Assembly (NCBI GenBank): GCA_944321345.1
Contig: CALUKY010000002.1
Span: 62,001-126,000 of the forward strand
Length of the DNA stretch: 64,000 bases
Reading direction: 5' to 3'
From: an uncultured Paraprevotella sp.
GTDB taxonomy: Bacteria; Bacteroidota; Bacteroidia; Bacteroidales; Bacteroidaceae
Shown here: piece by piece, positions 9,344 through 17,369 of the stretch
Position numbering within the stretch: position 1 is the stretch's first letter
How the letters are laid out: every line of letters starts with the position of its first letter
Notes under the pieces: model-generated
What the model was told of the DNA's origin: nothing
The model's input: only the letters and a program-made list of their open reading frames with translations
Databases searched by the model: none
Translations under genes and position numbers: made by a program

Positions 9344-10774
9344 TTATTTTCTTTTATTATTTCCAACCATGGAGCGTACACAACGGAAACCTATATATGA
9401 ACGAGGCTGGTTCTGATATTCATAAGAACGCCATGCCGAACGAATCATTGATTCTGGGTCTTTCCAGGAACCTCCACGAACTGACTTTTTCTTCAAACGG
9501 TAAGGATCTTCCTTCGCTGCCTGATATTTCAACTCCGGATTCATATCACTCATGCTTGCCACTCCAGCCTCTGTATACACCGTACTGGTCCATTCGGCAA
9601 CATTTCCGGCCATGTCATACAGACCGTTAGAATTCGGTGAATATATTCCTACCTTCGAAGTAATCAGATTACCATCCTTTGTATAATTACCCCGGTCCGG
9701 CTTGAAATTGGCATAATAACAGCCTTTATCACTTTTCACTTCTTGGGTTTCCCAAGGAAAGACATTACCTTCTTTTCCTCTGGCCGCATACTCCCACTCA
9801 ATCTCGGTCGGCAAACGGTAAGGCATAATCTGTGCTCCGGACATACCCAAACCTTTCTTCAAGAATTCTGTCCGCCACGCGCAAAAAGCATTGGCCTGTT
9901 CCCAAGTAACCCCGACTACCGGATAATCATCATAAACAGGATTACTGAAATACAACTGCATATAACGTTCGTTCTCCGAATTCCGGAAATCGTTTACCCA
10001 ACAAGTCGTATCAGGATAAATATTCACAATATAGGTATTCAGAAAATCATAAGGTCCTGATAACGGACGGGTAATGGTTTCTTGAACGATTCGTCCCTCA
10101 TCATCCAGATAAGCAGTATCCTTTGAGATCATAATATCCTGATTTTCTGGCAATTCATGATCTGTATTCAAATCACGTTCTGTAGGATTGAGCCTGTTTT
10201 TTCTCAAAGCGGCTGCCGTATAGTCATACACTTCATATTTATAGTTCATTTGTCGTGCATCAAGCATTTTCACTCCTGTAACCGGATGTACCATATAAAC
10301 ACTCTCTATGGCACGCAATTCATCTTCGTTGGGTTTTTTCCAAGGGATAGGCTTGCTCCAATTCAAATGTGGCGTTACCGGATTTCCATACTTATCTTCC
10401 TCAATCTTATAGGTTTCATCTCCCCCATAAGCAGGGTCGGCCAAACGTTCTCGGATAATGGAATCACGAACCCAAAACACAAACTGACGATATTTTGCAT
10501 TACTCACTTCCGTTTCATCCATCCAAAACCCATCTACCGACACCTCTTTTGCCGGAGCATTCTCTCCCCAAAGAGAATCCAGCTCCTGCAATCCAACCTT
10601 CAAATATCCGCTTTTCACAGCCACCATGCCATAAGGAGCCGGCTCATTGTAAGCCACTCCATGTATTCCCGTCAGCTCACCGCCAATAGCGGAAGAGGCA
10701 GAAGGCCCCAGGCATGAACTTAATGCCAGAGAAGCGCACAAGGCTGTTCCGATCCAAAGATTATTCTTGTTCAT
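9344..10774 (-). CDS. gldK: T9SS outer-membrane lipoprotein GldK (PorK)
   Basis: A 476-residue lipoprotein (lipobox LSSC, Cys21) with a formylglycine-generating-enzyme/SUMF1-like fold. Evidence for the fold is KEVSVDGFWMDETEVSNAKY at the start, YRLPTEIEWEYAARG in the middle and VRGGSWKDPESMIRSAWR plus YIGFRCVR at the end. In GldK/PorK this fold is structural and not an enzyme, and forms the T9SS ring with GldN. A distinctive insertion of about 100 residues between the first and second conserved blocks is also seen in PorK. The start codon shares one base with the porP stop (TAATG), showing tight coupling. Confidence 0.95.
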   Translation of the reverse strand: MNKNNLWIGTALCASLALSSCLGPSASSAIGGELTGIHGVAYNEPAPYGMVAVKSGYLKVGLQELDSLWGENAPAKEVSVDGFWMDETEVSNAKYRQFVFWVRDSIIRERLADPAYGGDETYKIEEDKYGNPVTPHLNWSKPIPWKKPNEDELRAIESVYMVHPVTGVKMLDARQMNYKYEVYDYTAAALRKNRLNPTERDLNTDHELPENQDIMISKDTAYLDDEGRIVQETITRPLSGPYDFLNTYIVNIYPDTTCWVNDFRNSENERYMQLYFSNPVYDDYPVVGVTWEQANAFCAWRTEFLKKGLGMSGAQIMPYRLPTEIEWEYAARGKEGNVFPWETQEVKSDKGCYYANFKPDRGNYTKDGNLITSKVGIYSPNSNGLYDMAGNVAEWTSTVYTEAGVASMSDMNPELKYQAAKEDPYRLKKKSVRGGSWKDPESMIRSAWRSYEYQNQPRSYIGFRCVRSMVGNNKRK

Positions 10775-11739
10775 TATAATATTCTTACGCTTTTATGTTT
10801 ATTCTTTCCTTTTTTAAACAGGTTCAGATCCGTCTGATAACTCAATGTAATCTCATGACTTCCATTTTTGGCTCCGATTGCCGAAGTATACATTTCATAG
10901 GAATAACCTAAAGACACTCCCATAACTTTACCTCCTAACAAAAGGCTGACAGAATTCGTCGGACTGTAAGAAAATCCGCCATACATATTTATCCGTCCTC
11001 CTTCATAGGCAAGCCTACAACTGATATCGCCACGATAAACCTGAAAATCACTCCGGAACATAGCCGAAGTATACATTTTATATAACGGATTCTTAAAAGA
11101 AATATTGTATCCGCCTAAAAAATAAAAAGTCTGTGGTACGGATACCTGATATGTCTTTTCCTCTCCATAAAAAATCTCAGGGCCCGTAAGATGCATGGCC
11201 GAAGCCCCGACATACCAGTTTTTATGCTTATAATACAGACCAAAATCCAAATCAAACCCGGCACCGGTCACATCGCTACTCGGAAAAGCCGGATCACTTG
11301 TATCTGACAAATCCAATCCGGAACCGTCAAAACCTTCACTAAGCATTCCAAAACGAATACCTCCGCTCAAACTCCCTCCCCAAAGAGGCTGGTGATAAGC
11401 ATATTGCAAATAAAATTTCTTATGGGCAAACAAACCGGCTTCGTCGTTCAAAAAACCGACACCCATTCCATGTCTCGGATTCAAAAAGAAAACGGGTAAA
11501 TCCACACCGGCATAAAGAGTTGCGGGAGCATTTTCAAATCCGACCAATTGCATGGAATAAGCCGCCTCTACATTCAACTTTCCTTCCAACCCCACTGCTG
11601 CCGGATTATAAAAAGTTTCCAGTTCCCAATATTGCGAGAATGAAGGGTCATACTGAGCCTGTGCTGATACTCCATAAAGAAACATCAGCATAAACATCAA
11701 TTTTATTTTTATATGTCTGATTCGAATTCCGGATTTCAT
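10774..11739 (-). CDS. porP: T9SS outer-membrane protein, PorP/SprF family
   Basis: A 321-residue protein with an N-terminal signal sequence (hydrophobic LMFMLMFLYGVSAQAQ) followed by YDPSFSQYWELETFYNPAAVGL, the diagnostic N-terminal motif of the PorP/SprF family. The rest is a predicted outer-membrane beta barrel. PorP is the first gene of the PorPKLMN operon in P. gingivalis, where it is required for type IX secretion. Other PorP/SprF paralogs are paired with individual secreted cargo, but this copy belongs to the core operon. Its stop overlaps the gldK start. A terminator hairpin just upstream separates it from the DUF2795 gene, so the operon probably starts here. Confidence 0.93.
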   Translation of the reverse strand: MKSGIRIRHIKIKLMFMLMFLYGVSAQAQYDPSFSQYWELETFYNPAAVGLEGKLNVEAAYSMQLVGFENAPATLYAGVDLPVFFLNPRHGMGVGFLNDEAGLFAHKKFYLQYAYHQPLWGGSLSGGIRFGMLSEGFDGSGLDLSDTSDPAFPSSDVTGAGFDLDFGLYYKHKNWYVGASAMHLTGPEIFYGEEKTYQVSVPQTFYFLGGYNISFKNPLYKMYTSAMFRSDFQVYRGDISCRLAYEGGRINMYGGFSYSPTNSVSLLLGGKVMGVSLGYSYEMYTSAIGAKNGSHEITLSYQTDLNLFKKGKNKHKSVRIL

Positions 11740-11764
11740 TCTTGCCTCCTCAGCATTATCCTTG

Positions 11765-11795
11765 TCATAGAAAAAACGGACGCCATAAGCGTCCG
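11765..11795 (-). terminator. Intrinsic terminator between the DUF2795 gene and porP
   Basis: On the minus strand CGGACGC, a five-base loop and GCGTCCG are followed directly by six T. The perfect seven-base GC-rich stem sits 20 bases past the stop of the DUF2795 gene and 38 bases before the porP start, so it ends the small gene and insulates the T9SS operon. Confidence 0.8.
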
Positions 11796-11814
11796 CTGAA
11801 TTTCGTTGATGTCT

Positions 11815-12036
11815 TTAGTACTCATCTTCGTTGAACAGGAAATCCTCCTTTGTAGGATAATCAGGCCAAACATCTTCAATTGTCTCATATATTTCGCCTT
11901 CATCCTCCATCTCCTGAAGATTTTCAATCACTTCCATAGGAGCACCTGAACGCATCGCATAGTCAATCAACTCATCTTTCGTTGCGGGCCATGGCGCGTC
12001 CTCCAATTTTGATGCCAATTCCAATGTCCAATACAT
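11815..12036 (-). CDS. DUF2795 domain-containing small acidic protein
   Basis: A 73-residue, strongly acidic soluble protein that covers the whole DUF2795 family (WTLELASKLEDAPWPATKDE, then the DYAMRSGAP segment and the C-terminal IWPDYP-like and EDFLFNEDEY motifs). It is highly conserved in Bacteroidetes, but its function is unknown. The family is typically a stand-alone small gene in this phylum. Here it has its own terminator, so any link to the adjacent T9SS operon is positional only. Confidence 0.88.
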   Translation of the reverse strand: MYWTLELASKLEDAPWPATKDELIDYAMRSGAPMEVIENLQEMEDEGEIYETIEDVWPDYPTKEDFLFNEDEY

Positions 12037-12105
12037 ACGTTTATCTTTTAAAAGTTTCCAGTCAGTTTTTGTTCACAAAATATTATATCGGACGCAAAAA
12101 TAATA

Positions 12106-12678
12106 CTATTTTTCAAATCCACAACGTTTCTGCCAAAGATTTTCCTTCTTCCCTGCAATATAATTGAGTTTAAGCGACAAGACAAACAAATAATCAGATA
12201 AACGATTAATATAGGAAAAACATTCGGGAACAATACCTCCCTCATCCAACAAACGGCAAAGAAGACGCTCAGTCCGCCTACAAGTAGCCCTAGCCATATG
12301 CCCCCACGCTGCAGAAACAGTCCCTCCGGGAAGAACAAATCCTCCCGGCCGAGGAAAATCCTGCTGTATTGTATCTATTGCATGTTCCAATTCCTTCAAT
12401 CCTTTCTTGAAGAAACTGCATTCCGAAACTCTCTCTCCATCTGCAAAAAGTATTCTTCCCAGTTCAAAAAGGAGATTCTGTGCTTCCTTTAAAAGCGAAA
12501 CATCTGTTTCCGGAATTTTTTGGGTAAGAAGGCATCCTATACATGCATTTAATTCATCCAACGCTCCGTACACCTCTATACGGAAGTCGCTTTTCTTCAC
12601 CCTCTCTCCACTTACCGTTGAAGTCATTCCAGCATCTCCAGTTCGCGTATATATCTTATTCGGACTCATTCCATTCAT
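12106..12678 (-). CDS. Cob(I)yrinic acid a,c-diamide adenosyltransferase (PduO type)
   Basis: A 190-residue ATP:corrinoid adenosyltransferase of the PduO/MMAB family, which transfers the adenosyl group of ATP to reduced cobalamin to make coenzyme B12. The N-terminal ATP-binding motif KIYTRTGDAGMTSTVSGERV, the VYGALDELNACIGCL helix and the C-terminal RATCRRTERLLCRL and YINRLSDYLFVLSL motifs are all present. Cytosolic, no signal peptide. It is directly downstream of the methyltransferase-like gene, with one base between that gene's stop and this ATG. A second in-frame ATG three codons on is also possible. Confidence 0.93.
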   Translation of the reverse strand: MNGMSPNKIYTRTGDAGMTSTVSGERVKKSDFRIEVYGALDELNACIGCLLTQKIPETDVSLLKEAQNLLFELGRILFADGERVSECSFFKKGLKELEHAIDTIQQDFPRPGGFVLPGGTVSAAWGHMARATCRRTERLLCRLLDEGGIVPECFSYINRLSDYLFVLSLKLNYIAGKKENLWQKRCGFEK

Positions 12679-12679
12679 T

Positions 12680-13276
12680 TTAATCTAAAAAATTCACCAC
12701 ATAATGCTGTTTTATTAAGTTACGGTCAAAAAACACAATTATATAATGATAAAGATCAAACGTAACTCCACATTTCGGATTGCGCTTTACTGATTCTACA
12801 CATTTTTTTCGTTCCCGTGTAGAAGAAACTTTTATCAAAAGGGCAGAGTCCGGATGAATATTATTCCCCAATCTGTCCAACAGCACACTCAAATCTGATT
12901 TTTGGGCACTAACACACAATAGAACGGGCAATTGAGGCAGTGCATCTTCCATCTTAATATGTTTCAAACATGCATTCTTGCTTCCGGCACTTAAATACGC
13001 CTCTTCTGCAGGTGTTATACTATGATCACATAATATTAAATGAGGATGTACAAAATTTGCCAGCCTAAATAAAAAGTGCAGGCATTTACGTACATGCGAA
13101 AAACGCCACCATATACCGGTAGCATAGACTCTGTCTAAAGTCTGGAATGCATAATAGCGTCCATTTTCAAATACAACTCCAGTAATAAAATTAAAAGCAA
13201 ACGGTGAATGAACCCCGTAACCGCAACGTTTCCGGAAACGCCTTAACCATATCCCAAAATATCTGATGGAAATCAT
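12680..13276 (-). CDS. Methyltransferase-like protein lacking a recognisable SAM loop
   Basis: A 198-residue cytosolic protein, counted from the ATG at 13276; an upstream TTG at 13294 would add six residues but is a weaker start. The N-terminal region GYGVHSPFAFNFITGVV followed by YYAFQTL resembles the start of a Bacteroidetes group annotated as class I SAM-dependent methyltransferases. The C-terminal FDLYHYIIVFFDRNLIKQHY resembles their end. The glycine-rich SAM-binding motif expected in the middle is not visible, and the protein is shorter than I would expect for the group. It may be a degenerate or divergent member. It is arranged as an operon with the adenosyltransferase downstream. Confidence 0.55.
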   Translation of the reverse strand: MISIRYFGIWLRRFRKRCGYGVHSPFAFNFITGVVFENGRYYAFQTLDRVYATGIWWRFSHVRKCLHFLFRLANFVHPHLILCDHSITPAEEAYLSAGSKNACLKHIKMEDALPQLPVLLCVSAQKSDLSVLLDRLGNNIHPDSALLIKVSSTRERKKCVESVKRNPKCGVTFDLYHYIIVFFDRNLIKQHYVVNFLD

Positions 13277-13367
13277 ATGTTGTTTATTTTTCAAAAGTAC
13301 AAAAATAACTCAAAGCAACCGTATCATGAAAAGAAATGTAGATTTTTTAGGCTAGGCCTGTTAATCT

Positions 13368-13381
13368 ATGTTATATAACAT
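13368..13381. promoter_or_regulatory. 14-base perfect palindrome upstream of a promoter
   Basis: ATGTTATATAACAT is a perfect inverted repeat centred about 27 bases upstream of the -33 element at 13401. Position and symmetry suit a dimeric regulator operator. No regulator gene lies next to it. Confidence 0.35.
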
Positions 13382-13400
13382 GTTTTTATCGATGATAAGC

Positions 13401-13431
13401 TTGCATTCTAAAAAATACGGAATTATCTTTG
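13401..13431 (+). promoter_or_regulatory. Bacteroidetes-type promoter upstream of a short leader transcript
   Basis: TTG at 13401-13403 and TATCTTTG at 13424-13431 match the -33 TTG and -7 TANNTTTG consensus with a 20-base spacer. Transcription would begin near 13438 and meet a strong terminator at 13476-13499. Confidence 0.6.
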
Positions 13432-13437
13432 CACTGT

Positions 13438-13499
13438 GTTTTTCATGGTATTAGATTTAATGTTAACAAAAGATTGGAGTACAGCGGTACTCCTTTTTT
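13438..13499 (+). ncRNA. Candidate short RNA or attenuated leader
   Basis: The stretch between the predicted start site near 13438 and the terminator T-run at 13494-13499 would make a transcript of about 60 nucleotides with no convincing reading frame. The only plus-strand gene nearby starts 190 bases downstream, and the genes upstream are on the opposite strand. The terminator therefore serves either a small RNA or a leader controlling the 1194-residue protein gene. The 5' end is inferred from promoter position only. Confidence 0.4.
13476..13499 (+). terminator. Strong hairpin terminator in the upstream leader
   Basis: GGAGTAC, loop AGCG, GTACTCC and six T: a perfect seven-base stem with a tetraloop and a T-run. 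It lies 45 bases after the -7 element at 13424. Confidence 0.75.
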
Positions 13500-13606
13500 C
13501 ATTTTTATCCATTAACCTTTTTATTGCTATAATCTAATAAATACAACAATACAGGGTTTCATTTTGTTAATTGTAGTTAACGCCCTCAAAGATTTAACAC
13601 CCAGAT

Positions 13607-13614
13607 TATTTTTG
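13607..13614 (+). promoter_or_regulatory. -7 element for the 1194-residue protein gene
   Basis: TATTTTTG matches TANNTTTG and lies 75 bases before the ATG at 13689. No good -33 TTG is found at the usual distance, so this promoter may need an activator. It would bypass the terminator at 13476-13499. Confidence 0.4.
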
Positions 13615-13688
13615 TAATCAATTTAATGCCTATCTTTATCCCGAAATACCTAAAAACAAAAATTATTAACCCTTAATTAACACGCAAA

Positions 13689-16600
13689 ATGAAGAAAATT
13701 TACTGGATTTTCTCGTTGCTTCTCATGATCATGGGAATCAACACGGCTTATGCCGGCGTTGCTTGGGGCGGTGCTATCACAGACCCAGGTACATTGAAGG
13801 ATGGTAGTAAAATCATCATCCATACAAACGGCTATCAAAATGAGGCAAATGGAACTTACAGATTCCTGAGCGCTGTAAAAGACAGCACAATCTTTGCTGT
13901 GGCTACAGAAAAGGCATTGGAACGTTATGTTGCCTTTACATTGGAAAGCGCAGCCGGTAAAACGGTAAACGGAACAGCAGCTTTTTATCTGAAGAATGAT
14001 TACAATGGTAAGTATGTAACTTATGTATACGACCCAGAGACCAGTGAAGTAGACGGTCATTTGGAAATGTACATGAAGTACACTGATCAAGTCGATCAGG
14101 CAACACCGGTAATTATCATGACAGTTGCTGACGGTGCTCCCCTCTTAGGTTACGAACTGAAAGACGGAGACAATGTTACAGACGCTATGATGATCCTTGC
14201 TGAGTGCAAAGAAAAAGACAACACCCTCATTGGAATCAACTGCAATTTGGGTGGTCCTGGATTCGCAACTTACGGTGACTGGGCCGCATGGTGGAAAGTC
14301 GGAGTCGCAAATGTTAGCGACGACTACTTTGAGGATCTTGGAGCTTTGTTAGCTAAGGTTGCAGAACTGAATTTCATCGGTGGAACAGACCCAGGTCAGT
14401 ATGACAAAGCTTTGGTAGATGCATACGATGCAGCCAAGAAAGCAGCTAACACAGCTTATGGTGGTACAGACAATGAAGCTGCCAAAGCAGCATTCCTGGC
14501 ATTAGAAGAAGCTTACCTCAATTTGACATTGGGTGAACCGGCACCTGTTACAGCAGGCTACTATCGTATTGAGTCAGCTTTTGCCAACTTTATCACAGAG
14601 CAGGGCGAGCAGGCTATCAAGACGATTTATGCTGACAACGACAGCAAAATGAAGTGGAAAGATCTTGAAGAAGATAATGCCAGCATGGTATGGGAGTTCA
14701 TCGACCGTAAAGATGGAACTTGGTTGCTTTACAACTTGGGGACTGCACAGTACGTTGACGCTGCCAAGTCTACTGCTCAGAGTGCAGTTTATACCATGAC
14801 TGACGATTCTACTGATTGTGGTGTCACTATCAAAGCTTTGGGACAAAGTGCATTTAACTTGATTCCGGACGTATATGCCATACATACAGGAGGCCATAGT
14901 GCCGGTGCCGGAAAGTCTGGTGACATCGTAGCTTGGAATGGCGGTTTGAACGGTGGTTCTGCGTGGTATATCACAAGTGTTCCGGAAGATCAGATTGATG
15001 GTTTCATTGCTATCGGCAAACAGAACAAATTGAACCGCGAATTGACCAACTTGTATAAAGAGGCACAGGCTAAATACCTGATTGGTTCAGCATTTACTTT
15101 TGGTGAAGATACTTTGGTAACACTTGCTGATTATGAAAAAGACCCTATGGTCGTATACTCTAATGCAGACCATAATACTTTGAATGCAGGCAAGGACGGT
15201 TCTGGATATGTAGGTCTTTTGGATAACGATACCGTTATGGAACCAAATGGTCAGGAAAAGACATACTGGCATTCTAGTTGGGGCGTAGCTGTAGAAAATC
15301 CGTACTTGCAGTTCAAACTGAACAAGCCTGTCAGTGGATTTGCTGTTTACATCTATCGTAGAAGCAATATAAACCAGGCTACAGAAATCAATTTCCAGGT
15401 AACTAATGATACAGTTAACGGAGAATGGATTGATGCAGGTAGCATTACAGGACTGCCAGCTAACACAACTGGTCAGACAGATCTGGGTTACCAGTCTAGC
15501 GGTTTCGAACTTGACGGTGAATATCAGTACGTGCGCGTAACATGGAAATCTGCAAACAAGTTTACTCACTTTGCCGGATTCCACTTCCATGAGGCAACAT
15601 TGAGTCCAAATTGTCAGAATGCTCAAATGGGTAAACCTGCAACAGACATGAAGGCCGCTCTCGCAAAAGCTGCTGGCATTATCGCCAAAGGCAATGCTAC
15701 AGAACAGGACATCAAAGATTTGCAGGCTGCTTACGATGCATACGTTGTAGAATTGGCAGACCCTACAGAATTGAAGAACGAGTTGAATGCCGCAATTAGC
15801 TTGTACGACAAGGCTGCAACTCCATCTATGACAAAGAAGAACAGCGAAGAACTTGTTGGATTCAAGGCTGGTGAACCGGGTGTTTACACAGATGAGGCTA
15901 AGACTGCATTCAAGGCTGTAGTTGATGAAGTGAAAGGCTATGTTGACGAAAACGACGTTAACGGAACATTTGAAAAGAACGGTATCAAGACCAACCTTGA
16001 GAAATTAACCGCTGCTGTCAAGACATTCTTGGAAAGTGCTCCGAAACTTACGATAGCAGATGAAAAATCAGAAGGACGTTGGTACTTCATTTCTTACAGC
16101 CAGCATTACTTTGATTACAGTGGAACAGAACCAGACAAAAGAACTAATGAGGCAGGCGAAGTTACCAATATCCGTAAAGGAAAACTTTATGTTGCCGCAA
16201 ATGCAAAAGATGATATCCTGAACAATGCAGACATCAAGGTTACCGGTAATGAAACATTAGAAACTTTGAAAGTTGATGAAGCTTATGCTAAATGGCGCTT
16301 TGTAAATCTGGGTGACACAGCATACGCAATCCAAAACAAGGCAACAGGTTTGTATATTGGTCAGAAAACCGGTAATAAAAACGCAGGTTTGAGTATGACT
16401 CCGGCTGCGTTTAAAATAAGTGATTTGGGTTATGCAACCTTCCTGATTGAGGGTTCTCGTCTGAACGGAGAAAGCATCAATCCATTACATATCCAGACAG
16501 AAGGTCAGAAGCTCGTTTATTGGGCCAACAAGGACCTGGGTGGTGGTTCATGCTTCGATATCGAATCTACTACAGATGCAGCTAAACTGTCTCCGTTGAC

Positions 16601-17273
16601 CTATCAGGCAGAAGAAATCATCAAGGGACGTTTGTATGCGAAGAGCTATCCGATCACTTTAGGTGTAGTTGCAGATCTGTCAAATTCACAGGCATATCCA
16701 TTCATGATCAGTACTATTGACATGAGCAAGAAAGAATTGACTTTGGATATCATTGAAGACTCTGAAATTGAAGCAGGCCGTCCGTTCTTCTACATCGGTG
16801 GCGGTGAAGCTTTAGGAGTATCTCAGACTCCGACAGCAGCAGACACAACGAGATTGACTGTTGAGTTGATCGGTGACCGAGTTATTACAGCTACTCCTGG
16901 AAGAGATAATGGTTTGATCGGAAACTTCTATGGAGATACTGAAGTTGCAGCAGGTATGGGTGTTGTAAAAGATACCAAGGGAGTTCAGTCTATCGGTGTT
17001 ACATCTAAAAACCAGCAGATGGGATGGAACAGCGCATACATTGACGCAGGTCTCATCAAGAACGCAGAAAATCCTGGTAGCATTGTAGTCAAGATTGACG
17101 GTGACTTGGAAACTTCTATCAAGGACGCAATCATCAATGCTCAGTCTGGACCGGTTAATGTTTATAGCATTGACGGTGTTCTGATCAAGAAGAACGTAAA
17201 AGCATCAGAAGCTACTAAGGGATTGGCTAAGGGTATCTACATTGTAGGTAACAAGAAGGTAGCAGTTCAGTAA
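13689..17273 (+). CDS. Large secreted multidomain protein with T9SS-like C-terminal tail
   Basis: A 1194-residue exported protein with signal peptide (MKKIYWIFSLLLMIMGINTAYA). Visible modules are: an N-terminal beta-rich region; a FIVAR-like helical segment near residue 240 (KALVDAYDAAKKAANTAYGG); a ricin-like beta-trefoil region around 290-430; a discoidin-like beta-sandwich around 530-640; a second helical segment to about 790 (LQAAYDAYVVELADPTELKN); another trefoil-like block (AYAIQNKATGLYIGQK); and a tail with VNVYSIDGVLIKK and GLAKGIYIVGNKKVAVQ that resembles type IX sorting domains. No catalytic motif was recognised, so it is probably a glycan-binding or surface protein. It has its own terminator 20 bases downstream and a complex leader. 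Confidence 0.72.
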   Translation: MKKIYWIFSLLLMIMGINTAYAGVAWGGAITDPGTLKDGSKIIIHTNGYQNEANGTYRFLSAVKDSTIFAVATEKALERYVAFTLESAAGKTVNGTAAFYLKNDYNGKYVTYVYDPETSEVDGHLEMYMKYTDQVDQATPVIIMTVADGAPLLGYELKDGDNVTDAMMILAECKEKDNTLIGINCNLGGPGFATYGDWAAWWKVGVANVSDDYFEDLGALLAKVAELNFIGGTDPGQYDKALVDAYDAAKKAANTAYGGTDNEAAKAAFLALEEAYLNLTLGEPAPVTAGYYRIESAFANFITEQGEQAIKTIYADNDSKMKWKDLEEDNASMVWEFIDRKDGTWLLYNLGTAQYVDAAKSTAQSAVYTMTDDSTDCGVTIKALGQSAFNLIPDVYAIHTGGHSAGAGKSGDIVAWNGGLNGGSAWYITSVPEDQIDGFIAIGKQNKLNRELTNLYKEAQAKYLIGSAFTFGEDTLVTLADYEKDPMVVYSNADHNTLNAGKDGSGYVGLLDNDTVMEPNGQEKTYWHSSWGVAVENPYLQFKLNKPVSGFAVYIYRRSNINQATEINFQVTNDTVNGEWIDAGSITGLPANTTGQTDLGYQSSGFELDGEYQYVRVTWKSANKFTHFAGFHFHEATLSPNCQNAQMGKPATDMKAALAKAAGIIAKGNATEQDIKDLQAAYDAYVVELADPTELKNELNAAISLYDKAATPSMTKKNSEELVGFKAGEPGVYTDEAKTAFKAVVDEVKGYVDENDVNGTFEKNGIKTNLEKLTAAVKTFLESAPKLTIADEKSEGRWYFISYSQHYFDYSGTEPDKRTNEAGEVTNIRKGKLYVAANAKDDILNNADIKVTGNETLETLKVDEAYAKWRFVNLGDTAYAIQNKATGLYIGQKTGNKNAGLSMTPAAFKISDLGYATFLIEGSRLNGESINPLHIQTEGQKLVYWANKDLGGGSCFDIESTTDAAKLSPLTYQAEEIIKGRLYAKSYPITLGVVADLSNSQAYPFMISTIDMSKKELTLDIIEDSEIEAGRPFFYIGGGEALGVSQTPTAADTTRLTVELIGDRVITATPGRDNGLIGNFYGDTEVAAGMGVVKDTKGVQSIGVTSKNQQMGWNSAYIDAGLIKNAENPGSIVVKIDGDLETSIKDAIINAQSGPVNVYSIDGVLIKKNVKASEATKGLAKGIYIVGNKKVAVQ

Positions 17274-17292
17274 TTAGTTTTCTGAATTAAAT

Positions 17293-17332
17293 AAAAAGAG
17301 GAAGGTTTATGACCTTCCTCTTTTTATTTTTT
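17293..17332 (+). terminator. Terminator of the 1194-residue protein gene
   Basis: AAAAAGAGGAAGGT, loop TTATG, ACCTTCCTCTTTTT: a perfect 14-base stem with a T-rich 3' side continuing into more T. It lies 20 bases after the stop codon. Confidence 0.9.
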
Positions 17333-17335
17333 TAT

Positions 17336-17343
17336 TATTTTTG
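17336..17343 (+). promoter_or_regulatory. -7 element for the DUF6057 gene
   Basis: TATTTTTG, immediately after the terminator T-run and 27 bases before the ATG at 17370. The -33 position falls inside the hairpin and has no clear TTG, so this is tentative. Confidence 0.35.
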
Positions 17344-17369
17344 CAACAGAATCATAAAACATAAAACAC

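Noticed and set aside
9344-10774. A second sulfatase-activating (formylglycine-generating) enzyme, from the SUMF1-like fold
   Set aside because: The lipobox, the operon with porP and gldLMN, and the inserted region identify it as structural GldK; sulfatase activation is better assigned to the radical-SAM enzyme at 28618-29859.
11736-11927. A 63-residue frame overlapping the DUF2795 gene and the terminator
   Set aside because: It runs through the terminator hairpin and is out of frame with a well conserved family; a shadow frame.
13689-17273. A glycoside hydrolase in the 1194-residue protein
   Set aside because: Discoidin- and trefoil-like modules are often attached to enzymes, but no catalytic domain or acidic catalytic pair could be identified.
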